Source of the DNA: Actinacidiphila cocklensis
Lineage (GTDB): Bacteria > Actinomycetota > Actinomycetes > Streptomycetales > Streptomycetaceae
DNA: 64,000 bases
NCBI RefSeq assembly: GCF_907177275.1
Contig: NZ_CAJSLV010000065.1
Coordinates: 1 to 64,000, forward strand
Direction of reading: 5' to 3'
Part shown: piece after piece, positions 8,768 to 17,051 of the stretch
Layout of the letters: the number at the start of each line of letters is the position of its first letter
Numbering within the stretch: position 1 is the stretch's first letter
The notes under the pieces: generated by a model
Told to the model about the DNA's origin: nothing
Seen by the model: only the letters and a program-made list of their open reading frames with translations
The model's database searches: none
Made by a program: the position numbers and the translations under genes

Positions 8768-9970
8768 TCAGCGCAGGCGGAGGGGGAGGCCGGCCACCAG
8801 CAGGAGGACGTGGTCGGACTCGGAGGCCATCGCCGCGTTGAGCCGCCCCAGCTCGTCGCGGAAGCGACGCCCCGCGGAGGTCGCCGGGACCACCCCCGAG
8901 CCGACCTCGTTGGAGACCGCCACGGCGGTGCGGCGCGTCGCGCGCCATGCCGCGGCGAGCTCGTCCGCACGGGCGCGCACGCGGCGCGCCGCGCCGTTGT
9001 GCCAGGCCTCGTCGTCCCAGGCGTCCTCCGTGTCGAGCACGTCGGTGAGCCACAGCCCGATGCAGTCGACGAGCAGCGGCGGACCCGAGGCGTCCGCGAG
9101 GAGCGGGACGAGATCGCGGGTCTCCAGGGTGCGCCAGCCGGCCGGGCGGCGCTCGCGGTGCAGGGCGACGCGGTCGGCCCAGTCGGCGTCGCCGTCGCGG
9201 GTGCCGCCGGTGGCGACGTAGAGGACCTCGGGGAAGGTCGCGAGCCGGCGCTCGGCCTCCGCGGACTTGCCGGAGCGGGCGCCGCCCAGCACCAGGGTGC
9301 GGCGGGGCACGTCGGGTACGGCGTGGTAGTCGCCGGCCACCAGCGTCGTACCGTCGGGCACGGCCCTGGCGCCGTACGCGGCCAGCCGCCGGTTCAGTTC
9401 GGGCTCGGGCGGCGCGTCGTGGCCGAGGTGGACGGCGACCACGTCGGTCGTACCGGCCACCGCGCCCGCCGCCCGCAGCCGGGCGAGCGCGTCGGGGCGC
9501 CCGACCGCGTCGAGCAGCACCAGGTCGTACGGCGGCTCGTCCGTGCCGTTGACGCCTGCCGGTGCGCAGCCGGGCGGAAAGTACAGCAGCCGCAGGCCGT
9601 CGGGCGACTCGACGGAGTAACCCGTGCCGGGCGCGTCCATGGGCACGGCCCGCACCTTGTGGCCGGTGATCAGCGTGATCCGCTGCCCGTCGGGCACCCG
9701 GGTGGGTGCGGGCAGGCCCGGCGGGATCTCCACGGCCGGGCCGTCGTGCGGGTGCGAGAGCAGGACCAGGCGCAGCCCGGCGAGGCTGTGCCCGGCGCGG
9801 GCCGCGGCCAGGGCGACACCCGGGGTCAGGTCGAGCAGCACCACGCCGTCGACCAGGACGGAACCGGGGGCGCGGGCGCCGTCGCCCACGGCGAGGGCGC
9901 AGGCCGCGCACGGGCAGTCCGGGATGGGCAGGCCCTCGGGCGCCGCGGTGCCGAGCAGAGTCACTTCCAC
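8768..9970 (-). CDS. cobU: MBL-fold domain fused to adenosylcobinamide kinase/guanylyltransferase
   Basis: The C-terminal half (about residues 225-400) is CobU, which phosphorylates adenosylcobinamide and adds GMP. It has the P-loop GGARSGKS, the segment LYVATGGTRDGDADW, and VSNEVGSGVVP. The N-terminal half (about 1-220) looks like a metallo-beta-lactamase-fold domain (LLGTAAPEGLPIPDC at the start, LLSHPHDGP, AVHLGHDAP), although the HxHxDH signature is not intact. The fusion recurs in actinomycetes. The 400-residue length agrees with two domains. First cob gene of the local minus-strand set. Confidence 0.88.
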   Translation of the reverse strand: MEVTLLGTAAPEGLPIPDCPCAACALAVGDGARAPGSVLVDGVVLLDLTPGVALAAARAGHSLAGLRLVLLSHPHDGPAVEIPPGLPAPTRVPDGQRITLITGHKVRAVPMDAPGTGYSVESPDGLRLLYFPPGCAPAGVNGTDEPPYDLVLLDAVGRPDALARLRAAGAVAGTTDVVAVHLGHDAPPEPELNRRLAAYGARAVPDGTTLVAGDYHAVPDVPRRTLVLGGARSGKSAEAERRLATFPEVLYVATGGTRDGDADWADRVALHRERRPAGWRTLETRDLVPLLADASGPPLLVDCIGLWLTDVLDTEDAWDDEAWHNGAARRVRARADELAAAWRATRRTAVAVSNEVGSGVVPATSAGRRFRDELGRLNAAMASESDHVLLLVAGLPLRLR

Positions 9971-10152
9971 GGCACGATCGTCTCGCGTCGCGCTGCGTCA
10001 CGCCGCGCGGGGCGCGCGGTGTTCGCCTTGTGGCGACCGCCCCACCACCGCCGACCGTGCGGTTACGCTGCCTTGGCAGGCCCCCGCGGCACTCTGGACC
10101 ATGGACTTGCCCGACTTGCGACACTGACGGACCCGGCACCGAGGAGACATAC

Positions 10153-10359
10153 ATGGCGTGGACGTGGCGGTTCGAGAAGGCCGACGGCACCGAGGTGGAG
10201 CCTGCGGTGCAGCCCGAGGAGTTCACCACGCAGGGCGACGCCGAGTCCTGGCTCGGCGAGTCCTGGAAGGACCTGCTCGAAGGCGGCGCAGACCAGGTCG
10301 TCCTCTCCGAGGGCGACGCGAAGATCTACGGCCCGATGAGCCTGCACGCCGACGCCTGA
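10153..10359 (+). CDS. Small conserved actinobacterial protein, function unknown
   Basis: A 68-residue acidic protein starting MAWTWRFEKADG, preceded by GAGGAG 7 bp before the ATG. Aromatic and acidic composition and absence of a signal peptide suggest a small cytosolic protein. It resembles a hypothetical protein conserved across Streptomyces; I cannot assign a function. It is transcribed towards the serine protease gene. Confidence 0.8.
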   Translation: MAWTWRFEKADGTEVEPAVQPEEFTTQGDAESWLGESWKDLLEGGADQVVLSEGDAKIYGPMSLHADA

Positions 10360-10409
10360 CGCGGTCCGGTGCCGTCCTGCGCGGGAGCGGGGGGCGGCAC
10401 CGCTCCCGT

Positions 10410-11471
10410 TCAGCCCAGCGACCCCAGCGTGACCTGCGTCGTCCTGGTCGCGCCGTCCCTGTCGTAGGTGACCTGGACCTTCGCGCCCGGCGTGAGCGCG
10501 GCCAGCGCCGTGGTGAGGCTCTGGACGGTCGTGATCGGCGTACCGCCGACCTTGGTGATCACGTCACCGGCCCGCAGCCCGGCGTCGGCGGCGGCGCCGC
10601 CCTTGCTCACCGAGACGATCGCGACGCCCGCCGGCTGCTGGTTCTGGTCGACGACCCCGCGCACCGTCACGTCGAGCGCGGCGCGGCCCGAGTCGGTGAC
10701 CTTGCCGCTCTTGATGATCTGGTCGGCGATCCGCTTGACCGTGGAGGACGGGATCGCGAAGCCGATGCCGGGCGCGGCCCCGCTGCCGAACTGCGGGTCG
10801 GTGGCGGCCAGCGTCGGGATGCCGATGACCTGGTTGTCGAGGTTCACCAGGGCGCCGCCGCTGTTGCCCGGGTTGATCGCGGCGGACGTCTGCACCATGT
10901 CGGGGATCGTCGCGCCGGTGCCGCCGCCGGACGAGCCCTCGCTGACGGTCCTGCCGGTCGCCGACACGATGCCCTGCGTGACGCTGCTGGACAGGCCGAG
11001 CGGATTGCCCATCGCCAGCACGATCTGGCCGACCGCGACCTTCCCCGAGTCCCCGAAGTCGGCGGGCTTGAGGCCCTTGGGCGGGGACGTCAGCCGGATC
11101 ACGGCGAGGTCGCTGGCGGGGAAGGACGAGACCAGCTTCGCGCTGAGCGGGCTGCCGCCGGTGGCCAGCGACACCTGGAAGCTGGTGGCGTCGCCGATGA
11201 CGTGGGCGTTCGTGACGATGTCGCCCTTGTCGTCGTAGACGACGCCGGAGCCGAGGTCCTGCTGCGTGGTGATCTGCACGACGGACGGCAGGACGTCCTT
11301 GACGGTGCTCTGGTAGGCGGCCTGCAGGTCGCCTCCGCCGCCTGACGCCGCGGCGACCTGCGCGTTCGCCTCGGGCGAGTTTCCGGCTGCGCCGGAGGTG
11401 CATGCGGATGCCGCCATGGCGAATGCGCATGCGGCTGCGCCGGGCAGAAGGAGGGTACGCGGTCGCCTCAT
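10410..11471 (-). CDS. Secreted/lipid-anchored trypsin-like serine protease with PDZ domain (HtrA/DegP type)
   Basis: A 353-residue S1C protease acting outside the membrane. The N-terminus has Arg residues, a hydrophobic stretch and a possible lipobox ending SAC at about residue 24. The catalytic triad is visible as TNAHV (His), ASDLAVI (Asp) and GNSGGAL (Ser), followed by a C-terminal PDZ domain (LRAGDVITKVGGTPI). I chose the ATG at 11471 because the signal peptide begins there; the open frame continues to 12080 without other support. The lipobox is weak, so simple secretion is also possible. Confidence 0.88.
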   Translation of the reverse strand: MRRPRTLLLPGAAACAFAMAASACTSGAAGNSPEANAQVAAASGGGGDLQAAYQSTVKDVLPSVVQITTQQDLGSGVVYDDKGDIVTNAHVIGDATSFQVSLATGGSPLSAKLVSSFPASDLAVIRLTSPPKGLKPADFGDSGKVAVGQIVLAMGNPLGLSSSVTQGIVSATGRTVSEGSSGGGTGATIPDMVQTSAAINPGNSGGALVNLDNQVIGIPTLAATDPQFGSGAAPGIGFAIPSSTVKRIADQIIKSGKVTDSGRAALDVTVRGVVDQNQQPAGVAIVSVSKGGAAADAGLRAGDVITKVGGTPITTVQSLTTALAALTPGAKVQVTYDRDGATRTTQVTLGSLG

Positions 11472-12061
11472 ACCGGCATCGTCCCTCCGCCCCCGCCCCG
11501 CCACCCGCCGCCGGCACCCATCCGGGTGCCTGGGCCAGGCGGGATGAGCTCCCCGCGCCCCTGGGAGGGTGCGCCTTGCGGTGCCTGGCGCCTCCCGGTG
11601 CGTCGTGCTTGCGCGCGCGGTTCCGCCCCCAGCGCCGCCTGGGTGGGTGCCCTTGCGGTGCGGTGCGGTGCTTTGCCTGCGGCCGCGTCGGGGCTTGGCG
11701 CGCGGTTCTCCGCGCCCCTGAGGCGCTGCTCCTTGCGGTGCGTTGTTTACCTGCAGCCGCGTCGGGGCTTGGCGCGCAGTCCTCCCCCAGAGCTTCGCCT
11801 GGGGGTACCCCCACGCGCCCCTTTTGACCTGCATCCTCCTCCGCACAGGGTTTGCCCCTGCCGGGGCTTGCCCTCTGCGGAGAGGGTGAGCGTTTTTCAG
11901 GGACGCGTGGGGTACCCCCAGGCGAAGCTCTGGGGGCGGAACCGCGCGCGCAACCACGACGGTGGGAGGGGTGCGACGCCACCGCAAGGGGCAATCACCT
12001 GCGGGCGCGAATCCCCACCGGGGAAAAAGGTGACCGCATGCAGCAAACGCGCCGCATGGCG
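11472..12061. repeat. 590-bp intergenic region with long inverted repeat and dispersed GC-rich repeats
   Basis: No gene is credible here. The word cccccagagcttcgcctggg starts at 11784 and its complement ends at about 11936, forming a roughly 35-bp inverted pair (one-base indel) separated by about 80 bp. Related words (gcgcggttctccgcgcccct near 11700, cttgcggtgcg repeats at 11573-11745) belong to the same dispersed family as copies near 36240 and 56400. It lies between two minus-strand genes. Confidence 0.7.
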
Positions 12062-12925
12062 TCAGGTGCGGAGGCCGCACACGTGGAGGAGTGCGGCCAC
12101 GCCGCGATACGGATCGGCGCGGCCGGCCGCCTCCTCGGCGTCGAGGAGCGCGGCGAGCGCGCCCGGGTCCGAAGGGACCACCGCGTGGTCCGGCGCGGCG
12201 TCGGTGAAGACCCGCACGCCGTACCAGGCGTGCAGCGGCGCGCAGATCCCGGCGAGCGTCTGCGTCAGCGGCGCCAGCCGGTCCGCCCGGGTGGCGAGCC
12301 CGAGCCGGTTGACGTAACCGGCGTAACCAGCGGAACCGGCGGAGCCGAAGGCCTGCAAGGCGGTGCCCCAGTCGCCGAGGAGCCCCGGCCGCATGGCCAG
12401 GGCGTCACCGTTGCGGACGAGCAGGGACAGCAGGCCCCCGGGTGCCAGCACCCGGGCGAGCGCGGCCAGCATGGGCTCGGGGTCGGGCACGTACATGAGC
12501 ACCCCGTGGCACAGGACCACGTCGAAGCACGCAGGCCCGAAGTGCCTGCCGGTCTCGCGGCCGTCGCCCTGGAGGACGACGACGCGGGCGCGTACGTCGG
12601 CGGGCTCGGCCGCCACCGCCGCCCGGAAGGCGGCCAGCATCGCGGGGTCGGCCTCAAGGCCGGTGACGAGGTGCCCGGCGCGGGCCAGCCGCAGCGCCTG
12701 CGTGCCCTGGCCCGGGCCGATGTCCAGCACCCGCAGGCGCCGTACCGCGTGGGCGCCGCCCGCGGGCGGGAAGTGCTCGGCGAGCTGTTCGTCCAGCTGC
12801 CGTGCGACCAGCTCCTGCCTGACGGTGTTCCGCAGTCCGCCCAGGCCCGCGAGCCAGGTGTCGGCGCCGCCGTGGAAACCGCCCCCGCCGGGGGCGGCCG
12901 GCAGGCCGGGGAAGAAGCCGTTCAG
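12062..12925 (-). CDS. SAM-dependent methyltransferase (class I)
   Basis: About 287 residues with Rossmann motif I as VLDIGPGQGTQALRLA, an acidic loop end GLEADP, and FDVVLCHGVLMYVPDP, typical of class I methyltransferases. The substrate is unknown. No ATG or GTG lies near the expected start; the likely initiator is a CTG at 12925 that overlaps the TGA of the upstream DUF3043 gene (CTGA), implying translational coupling. The frame is open to 13111 but that extension lies wholly inside the DUF3043 gene. Confidence 0.8.
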   Translation of the reverse strand: MNGFFPGLPAAPGGGGFHGGADTWLAGLGGLRNTVRQELVARQLDEQLAEHFPPAGGAHAVRRLRVLDIGPGQGTQALRLARAGHLVTGLEADPAMLAAFRAAVAAEPADVRARVVVLQGDGRETGRHFGPACFDVVLCHGVLMYVPDPEPMLAALARVLAPGGLLSLLVRNGDALAMRPGLLGDWGTALQAFGSAGSAGYAGYVNRLGLATRADRLAPLTQTLAGICAPLHAWYGVRVFTDAAPDHAVVPSDPGALAALLDAEEAAGRADPYRGVAALLHVCGLRT

Positions 12926-13506
12926 AGCTTGGCGCCGCGCTGGACCTGCGGCTTGGGAAGCCGCATCCGGCGCATCTGGAGCGTCCGCATCAGGCCGTAG
13001 GTGACGGCGCGCTTCGTGTTCTGGTCGGGGAAACGCTTCGCCAGCTGCCTGCGCAGCGCGAAGCCGGTGATCACCGAGTCGATCAGGATCAGCACGATGA
13101 CCAGCACCCACAGGAACAGCGAGAGCGTCTGCACGGCCGGCATGAGGCTGCCGATAAGGATCACCACTGCCATCGGCAGGAAGAACTCGGCGACCCGGTA
13201 GCGGGAGTCCACGTAGTCGCGGGTGAACTTGCGCACCGGCCCCTGGTGGGCGGCCGGCAGGTGCCGCTCGTCGCCGTTGGCCAGCGCTTCGCGGCGCTTG
13301 GCCAGGTCGACGCGGCGGGCCTCGCGGGCCTGCCGGGCAGCGGCCTTGCGGTCGGTCGGCGTGTTGGCCACCTTGCGGCGCTGCTGCTGGGCATCGCTGC
13401 GCTTGGGCGTGGGGCGACCCTTGGGAGCCTGCGGGTCGCGGGTCTGGTCCTCAAGCACTGCGGCTACGGCGAGGGCCTGCTCATCTTCGGAACGACGTCG
13501 GAACAC
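12922..13506 (-). CDS. DUF3043 membrane protein
   Basis: A 194-residue protein with a charged, Arg/Lys-rich N-terminal half (about 1-100) containing KGRPTPKR, then two hydrophobic segments (about 110-150) and a basic tail. This layout and the motifs match the actinobacterial DUF3043 family, of unknown function. The start is an ATG at 13506. It is transcribed divergently from pspA and its stop overlaps the start of the methyltransferase gene. Confidence 0.85.
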   Translation of the reverse strand: MFRRRSEDEQALAVAAVLEDQTRDPQAPKGRPTPKRSDAQQQRRKVANTPTDRKAAARQAREARRVDLAKRREALANGDERHLPAAHQGPVRKFTRDYVDSRYRVAEFFLPMAVVILIGSLMPAVQTLSLFLWVLVIVLILIDSVITGFALRRQLAKRFPDQNTKRAVTYGLMRTLQMRRMRLPKPQVQRGAKL

Positions 13507-13628
13507 ATCTCCAAGGTTACGTGCTTCCGCCCCCGGCCCCTAGCCCCCGCCTACTCCCTGGGCAGGGGGTGGCCGAACCGTGATCGTCCTTGCGGATGAG
13601 CGCATCCGCGTCCGAACAGTGCGGTAAT

Positions 13629-13654
13629 GGAACCAAGGCCCGTAGGCTGGGGTC
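13629..13654 (+). promoter_or_regulatory. Possible ECF-type (SigE-like) promoter of pspA
   Basis: GGAAC at 13629-13633 and GTC at 13652-13654 are separated by 18 bp, 49 bp before the pspA start. The pattern approximates Streptomyces SigE envelope-stress promoters (GGAAC, 16-17 bp, GTC), although the spacing is one longer than usual. This is inference from sequence only. Confidence 0.35.
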
Positions 13655-13702
13655 TGTAGAGGTGCTGGAGCAGTTTGCCGGAGAAGGGGGCGCGCGAGGC
13701 CC

Positions 13703-14494
13703 ATGAGCGGTGTCATGAAGCGGATGGGACTGATCTTCCGCGCGAAGGCCAACAAGGCCCTGGACAGGGCCGAGGACCCGCGCGAGACGCTTGACTACTC
13801 GTACCAGAAGCAGCTGGAGCTGCTGCAGAAGGTGCGGCGGGGTGTGGCCGATGTCGCCACCTCCCGCAAGCGGCTCGAACTGCAGCTGACCGAGTTGCAG
13901 AAGAAGTCGGCGACGTACGAGGACCAGGGCCGCAAGGCGCTCGCGCTGGGGCGCGAGGACCTGGCCCGTGAGGCGCTGTCCCGGCGGGCGGCCCTGCAGC
14001 AGCAGGTCACCGACCTGGAGACGCAGCACACCACGCTGCAGGGCGAGGAGGAGAAGCTCACGCTGGCCTCCCAGCGCCTGCAGGCCAAGGTGGACGCCTT
14101 CCGTACGAAGAAGGAGACCATCAAGGCCACCTACACCGCCGCCCAGGCGCAGACCCAGATCGGCGAGGCGTTCTCCGGCATCTCCGAGGAGATGGGCGAC
14201 GTCGGCATGGCGATCCAGCGTGCCGAGGACAAGACCGAGCAGCTGCGGGCGCGCGCGGGCGCGCTGGACGAGCTGATCGCCTCCGGTGCCCTTGACGACC
14301 CGACCGGCATGGCCAAGGACGACCTCCAGGCCGAGCTGGACCGGATCTCCGGCGGCAGCGACGTGGAGCTCGAACTGCAGCGGATGAAGGCGGAACTGGC
14401 GGGCGGCAGCGCCCCGCAGGCGATCGAGGGCGGCCAGGGGAACCGGGACGCCCAGGGGCAGCCGCAGGACACCCCGAGGTTCGACAAGCAGTGA
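13703..14494 (+). CDS. pspA: Phage shock protein A (PspA/IM30 family)
   Basis: Peripheral membrane protein that forms ESCRT-III-like assemblies and protects the cytoplasmic membrane under stress. The 263 residues begin with the amphipathic start typical of PspA (MKRMGLIFRAKANKALDRAEDP split by short turns), followed by a long coiled coil (about 25-230) and a Gln/Gly-rich tail. Ends before pspAA by 118 bp, so the two probably form a stress operon. Confidence 0.93.
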   Translation: MSGVMKRMGLIFRAKANKALDRAEDPRETLDYSYQKQLELLQKVRRGVADVATSRKRLELQLTELQKKSATYEDQGRKALALGREDLAREALSRRAALQQQVTDLETQHTTLQGEEEKLTLASQRLQAKVDAFRTKKETIKATYTAAQAQTQIGEAFSGISEEMGDVGMAIQRAEDKTEQLRARAGALDELIASGALDDPTGMAKDDLQAELDRISGGSDVELELQRMKAELAGGSAPQAIEGGQGNRDAQGQPQDTPRFDKQ

Positions 14495-14612
14495 GGCGCG
14501 GCGGCCGGCGGCAGCGCCGGCCGGTTCACCGGCACGCAGACCCACCCGGCACGCAGTCACGGACCCCGGCAGTGTGCCCGGCAGCAACGGAGCCGCAACG
14601 GAGGAGGCCGTC

Positions 14613-14891
14613 ATGATCGCGCGGATCATGGGGGAGGGCCAGGTGAGGTTGGCGGACGCCGATCTCACCCGGCTCAACGAGCTGGACAACGAGCTGCTCG
14701 CCACTGTGGAGAGCGGTGACGAGGAGGCCTTCCGGCGCACGCTGGGCGCCCTGCTCGACACGGTCCGCAGCCTCGGTGAGCCGCTGCCCGACGACGCGCT
14801 GGAGCCGTCGGAGCTGATCCTCCCCACGGCGGACGCCACCCTCGACGAGGTCAGGGCCATGCTCAAGGACGACGGGCTGATCCCGGGCTGA
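14613..14891 (+). CDS. pspAA: PspA-associated protein PspAA
   Basis: A 92-residue protein starting MIARIMGEGQ with GGAGG upstream of the ATG at 14613. It matches the small PspAA family regularly found directly after pspA in actinobacteria and archaea, thought to work with PspA. A longer frame from 14574 has no ribosome site. Confidence 0.85.
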   Translation: MIARIMGEGQVRLADADLTRLNELDNELLATVESGDEEAFRRTLGALLDTVRSLGEPLPDDALEPSELILPTADATLDEVRAMLKDDGLIPG

Positions 14892-14995
14892 CCGGCTGAC
14901 CGCGGACCAGGGACGGCCGCCGGCGACGGCCGGGACAGGGACGGCCGTCCGGCGGGCCGTCCGGGCCATCGGCGGGGGCGCTGCCCCGGAATACA

Positions 14996-16081
14996 GTGGT
15001 TACCGTGCAGTATCCCAGGAGAGCTACCGGCCGCCCCGTGCGGTGGCGGCAGGTGCCGCACCGCAGGGTGCTGTGGGCCGTGCTGCTGCTCGGCTGCGCG
15101 CTGTCCGCACTGCTCGTCGTACGGCACTGGGTCGACGGCTGGGTCGTCGCCGTCGCCGCCTGGGCCGGTACGGCCGTGGCCGCGGGCGACGCCGTACGGA
15201 GCCGCCGGGCCTACGCCGCCGCCATAGCGGAGCGCGCGCAGCGGGCCGAGGAGACCCGGGAGGAAGAGGCCAAGCGGCGGGTCGCGGAGGAGCGGATGCG
15301 GATCGCCCGCGAGCTGCACGACGTCGTCGCCCACCAGATCGCGCTGGCCAACGTGCAGGCCGGCGTCGCCGCCCACGTCATGGACCGCCGCCCCGACCAG
15401 GCCCGGCAGGCGCTGGCGCACGTGAGCGAGGCGAGCCGGTCGGCACTGGACGAACTGCGGGCCACCGTGGGGCTGTTGCGGCAGCGCGGGGAGCCCGCGG
15501 CGCCGATGGAGCCGGCCCCCGGGCTCGGGTCGCTCGACCAGCTCCTCGACGGCTTCCGGCAGGCCGGGCTGCAGGTCACGGTGGAGGACCGCACCGGCGG
15601 CGAGGCGGCACCGCCCCCGCAGGAGCCGCTGCCGGCCAGCGTCGACCTCACCGCCTACCGGGTGATCCAGGAGTCGCTGACCAACGTCCAGAAGCACGCG
15701 GGACCCGGCGCCGGCGCGGTCGTCAGGATCAGGCGCGACCCGGGGGCGCTGGAGGTCGTGGTGGACGACGACGGGGCGCCCGGCACCGCCGCGTCGCTGC
15801 TGCCCGTCCAGGGCAGGCCGCGGCCCGACGCGGCGGGCGACGGCAGTTCGCACGTGCCGCCCGGCATCCCCTGCCCCGGCGGCCCCACCGAGCGCGGCAC
15901 CGGCGGGCCGGGACTGCTGGGGATGTACGAGCGGGCCAGCGCGCTCGGCGGGGTCTGCCGGGCCGGCGCCCGCCCGGGCGGCGGCTTCCGGGTCTGGGTC
16001 CGCCTCCCGCTGTCCGCCCCGCCCCGCGGCCAGCGCCACCACCCGGCCGCACCGGCCGTCGCGGACGGGACGTGCGGCTGA
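14996..16081 (+). CDS. Sensor histidine kinase (NarL-type), no adjacent regulator
   Basis: A 361-residue kinase with two hydrophobic segments (about 25-65), a short linker and an HisKA_3 domain with the phosphorylation motif ELHDVVAHQ (His about 108), then an ATPase domain with N-box YRVIQESLTNVQKH and a late GLLGMYERA. A Gly/Pro-rich insertion separates the parts of the ATPase domain. No response regulator is next to it. It follows pspA-pspAA, which suggests an envelope-stress role. Start GTG at 14996, or an in-frame GTG at 15005. Confidence 0.85.
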   Translation: MVTVQYPRRATGRPVRWRQVPHRRVLWAVLLLGCALSALLVVRHWVDGWVVAVAAWAGTAVAAGDAVRSRRAYAAAIAERAQRAEETREEEAKRRVAEERMRIARELHDVVAHQIALANVQAGVAAHVMDRRPDQARQALAHVSEASRSALDELRATVGLLRQRGEPAAPMEPAPGLGSLDQLLDGFRQAGLQVTVEDRTGGEAAPPPQEPLPASVDLTAYRVIQESLTNVQKHAGPGAGAVVRIRRDPGALEVVVDDDGAPGTAASLLPVQGRPRPDAAGDGSSHVPPGIPCPGGPTERGTGGPGLLGMYERASALGGVCRAGARPGGGFRVWVRLPLSAPPRGQRHHPAAPAVADGTCG

Positions 16082-16103
16082 TCCCGCGCGGGATCACGCG
16101 GCG

Positions 16104-16997
16104 TCAGAGGAAGAGCTGCGAGGGGATGTACGGGTTGGGCGGGCGCATCCCGCGCAGGCACACGTAGCCGTCGTTGGAGATGTCCAGGCCCGCGGCGATG
16201 CCCACGTCGACCGCCCACTCCTGCTCGGCGGTCAGCCCGGCCACCCGCACATGGCGGCCCGGCGGGATGCCCACCAGGGCCGCGGTCAGCAGCCGGGTGG
16301 CCAGCCGCCGGGAGGTCGCGGCCAGCAGCTCGACGCCGTGGTCGTCGGCGTAGCAGTAGCCGCTGCCCGCCAGGTCGTCGACGACGAACAGCCGGAAGTG
16401 CCGCGGCAGTTCCTCGTGGTCGGGGCCGTGGGCGCCGCCGCGGGTGCGCCGGTCGACGGAGTCCATCAGGTCGCGGTGCCGTGCGGTGCCCTCGTGCACG
16501 GCGCCGTCCAGCGGCGGCAGGCCCGCCGGGTCGACGACCCCGGTCAGCCGCATCGCCGGGTGCAGGGTGAAACCGGCCCTGCGGTACGTCCGCGGGGCGG
16601 CCGGATGCCGCGAGGCGCAGATGATGCCGCGCAGGCACGCCCGCCCGTGCACCAGCGCCCGGGCCATCAGGGCCTTGCCGACTCCCTTGCCCTGGGCGCC
16701 GGGTGCCACCGCGAGCAGCGACATGCCCCAGGTGCCCTCGCGCCGGGACGACAGCACCGCGCCCACCGGCCCCGCCGCCTCGTCCTGGGCGATCCAGCAG
16801 CCGCCCGGGTCGGTCCTGGCCAGGTGGCGGGTGCGGCCCCGCTCCCGGGCGGCGACCTCGGGCCGGGCGCCGCCGGGCGGGCGGGCGTCCGCCGGGTCGC
16901 CGCCGCTGAGCTGGTGCGAGGCGCCGAAGGCGGCGGCGGTGACCTCCCGCACGACCTCGGCGTCCTCCTCGTCGTCACGAACCGGTCGAAGGATCAC
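16104..16997 (-). CDS. GNAT-family N-acetyltransferase
   Basis: A 297-residue protein whose first 150 residues form a GNAT domain with the acetyl-CoA loop LLAVAPGAQGKGVGKALMARAL. The C-terminal half is a second, more divergent acetyltransferase-like domain. The substrate is unknown. The start is an ATG at 16997, 54 bp downstream of the nadA stop, so it may be co-transcribed with nadA. Confidence 0.82.
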   Translation of the reverse strand: MILRPVRDDEEDAEVVREVTAAAFGASHQLSGGDPADARPPGGARPEVAARERGRTRHLARTDPGGCWIAQDEAAGPVGAVLSSRREGTWGMSLLAVAPGAQGKGVGKALMARALVHGRACLRGIICASRHPAAPRTYRRAGFTLHPAMRLTGVVDPAGLPPLDGAVHEGTARHRDLMDSVDRRTRGGAHGPDHEELPRHFRLFVVDDLAGSGYCYADDHGVELLAATSRRLATRLLTAALVGIPPGRHVRVAGLTAEQEWAVDVGIAAGLDISNDGYVCLRGMRPPNPYIPSQLFL

Positions 16998-17051
16998 CGG
17001 TCCATCATCGCGCCGTGCCGCCCGTACCGGCAGGGCCTTGGCGGCCGCCGG

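Noticed and set aside
9971-10152. A cobalamin riboswitch before cobU.
   Set aside because: The gap lacks the conserved B12-box words and is shared with the divergent small gene; nothing resembling the aptamer was seen.
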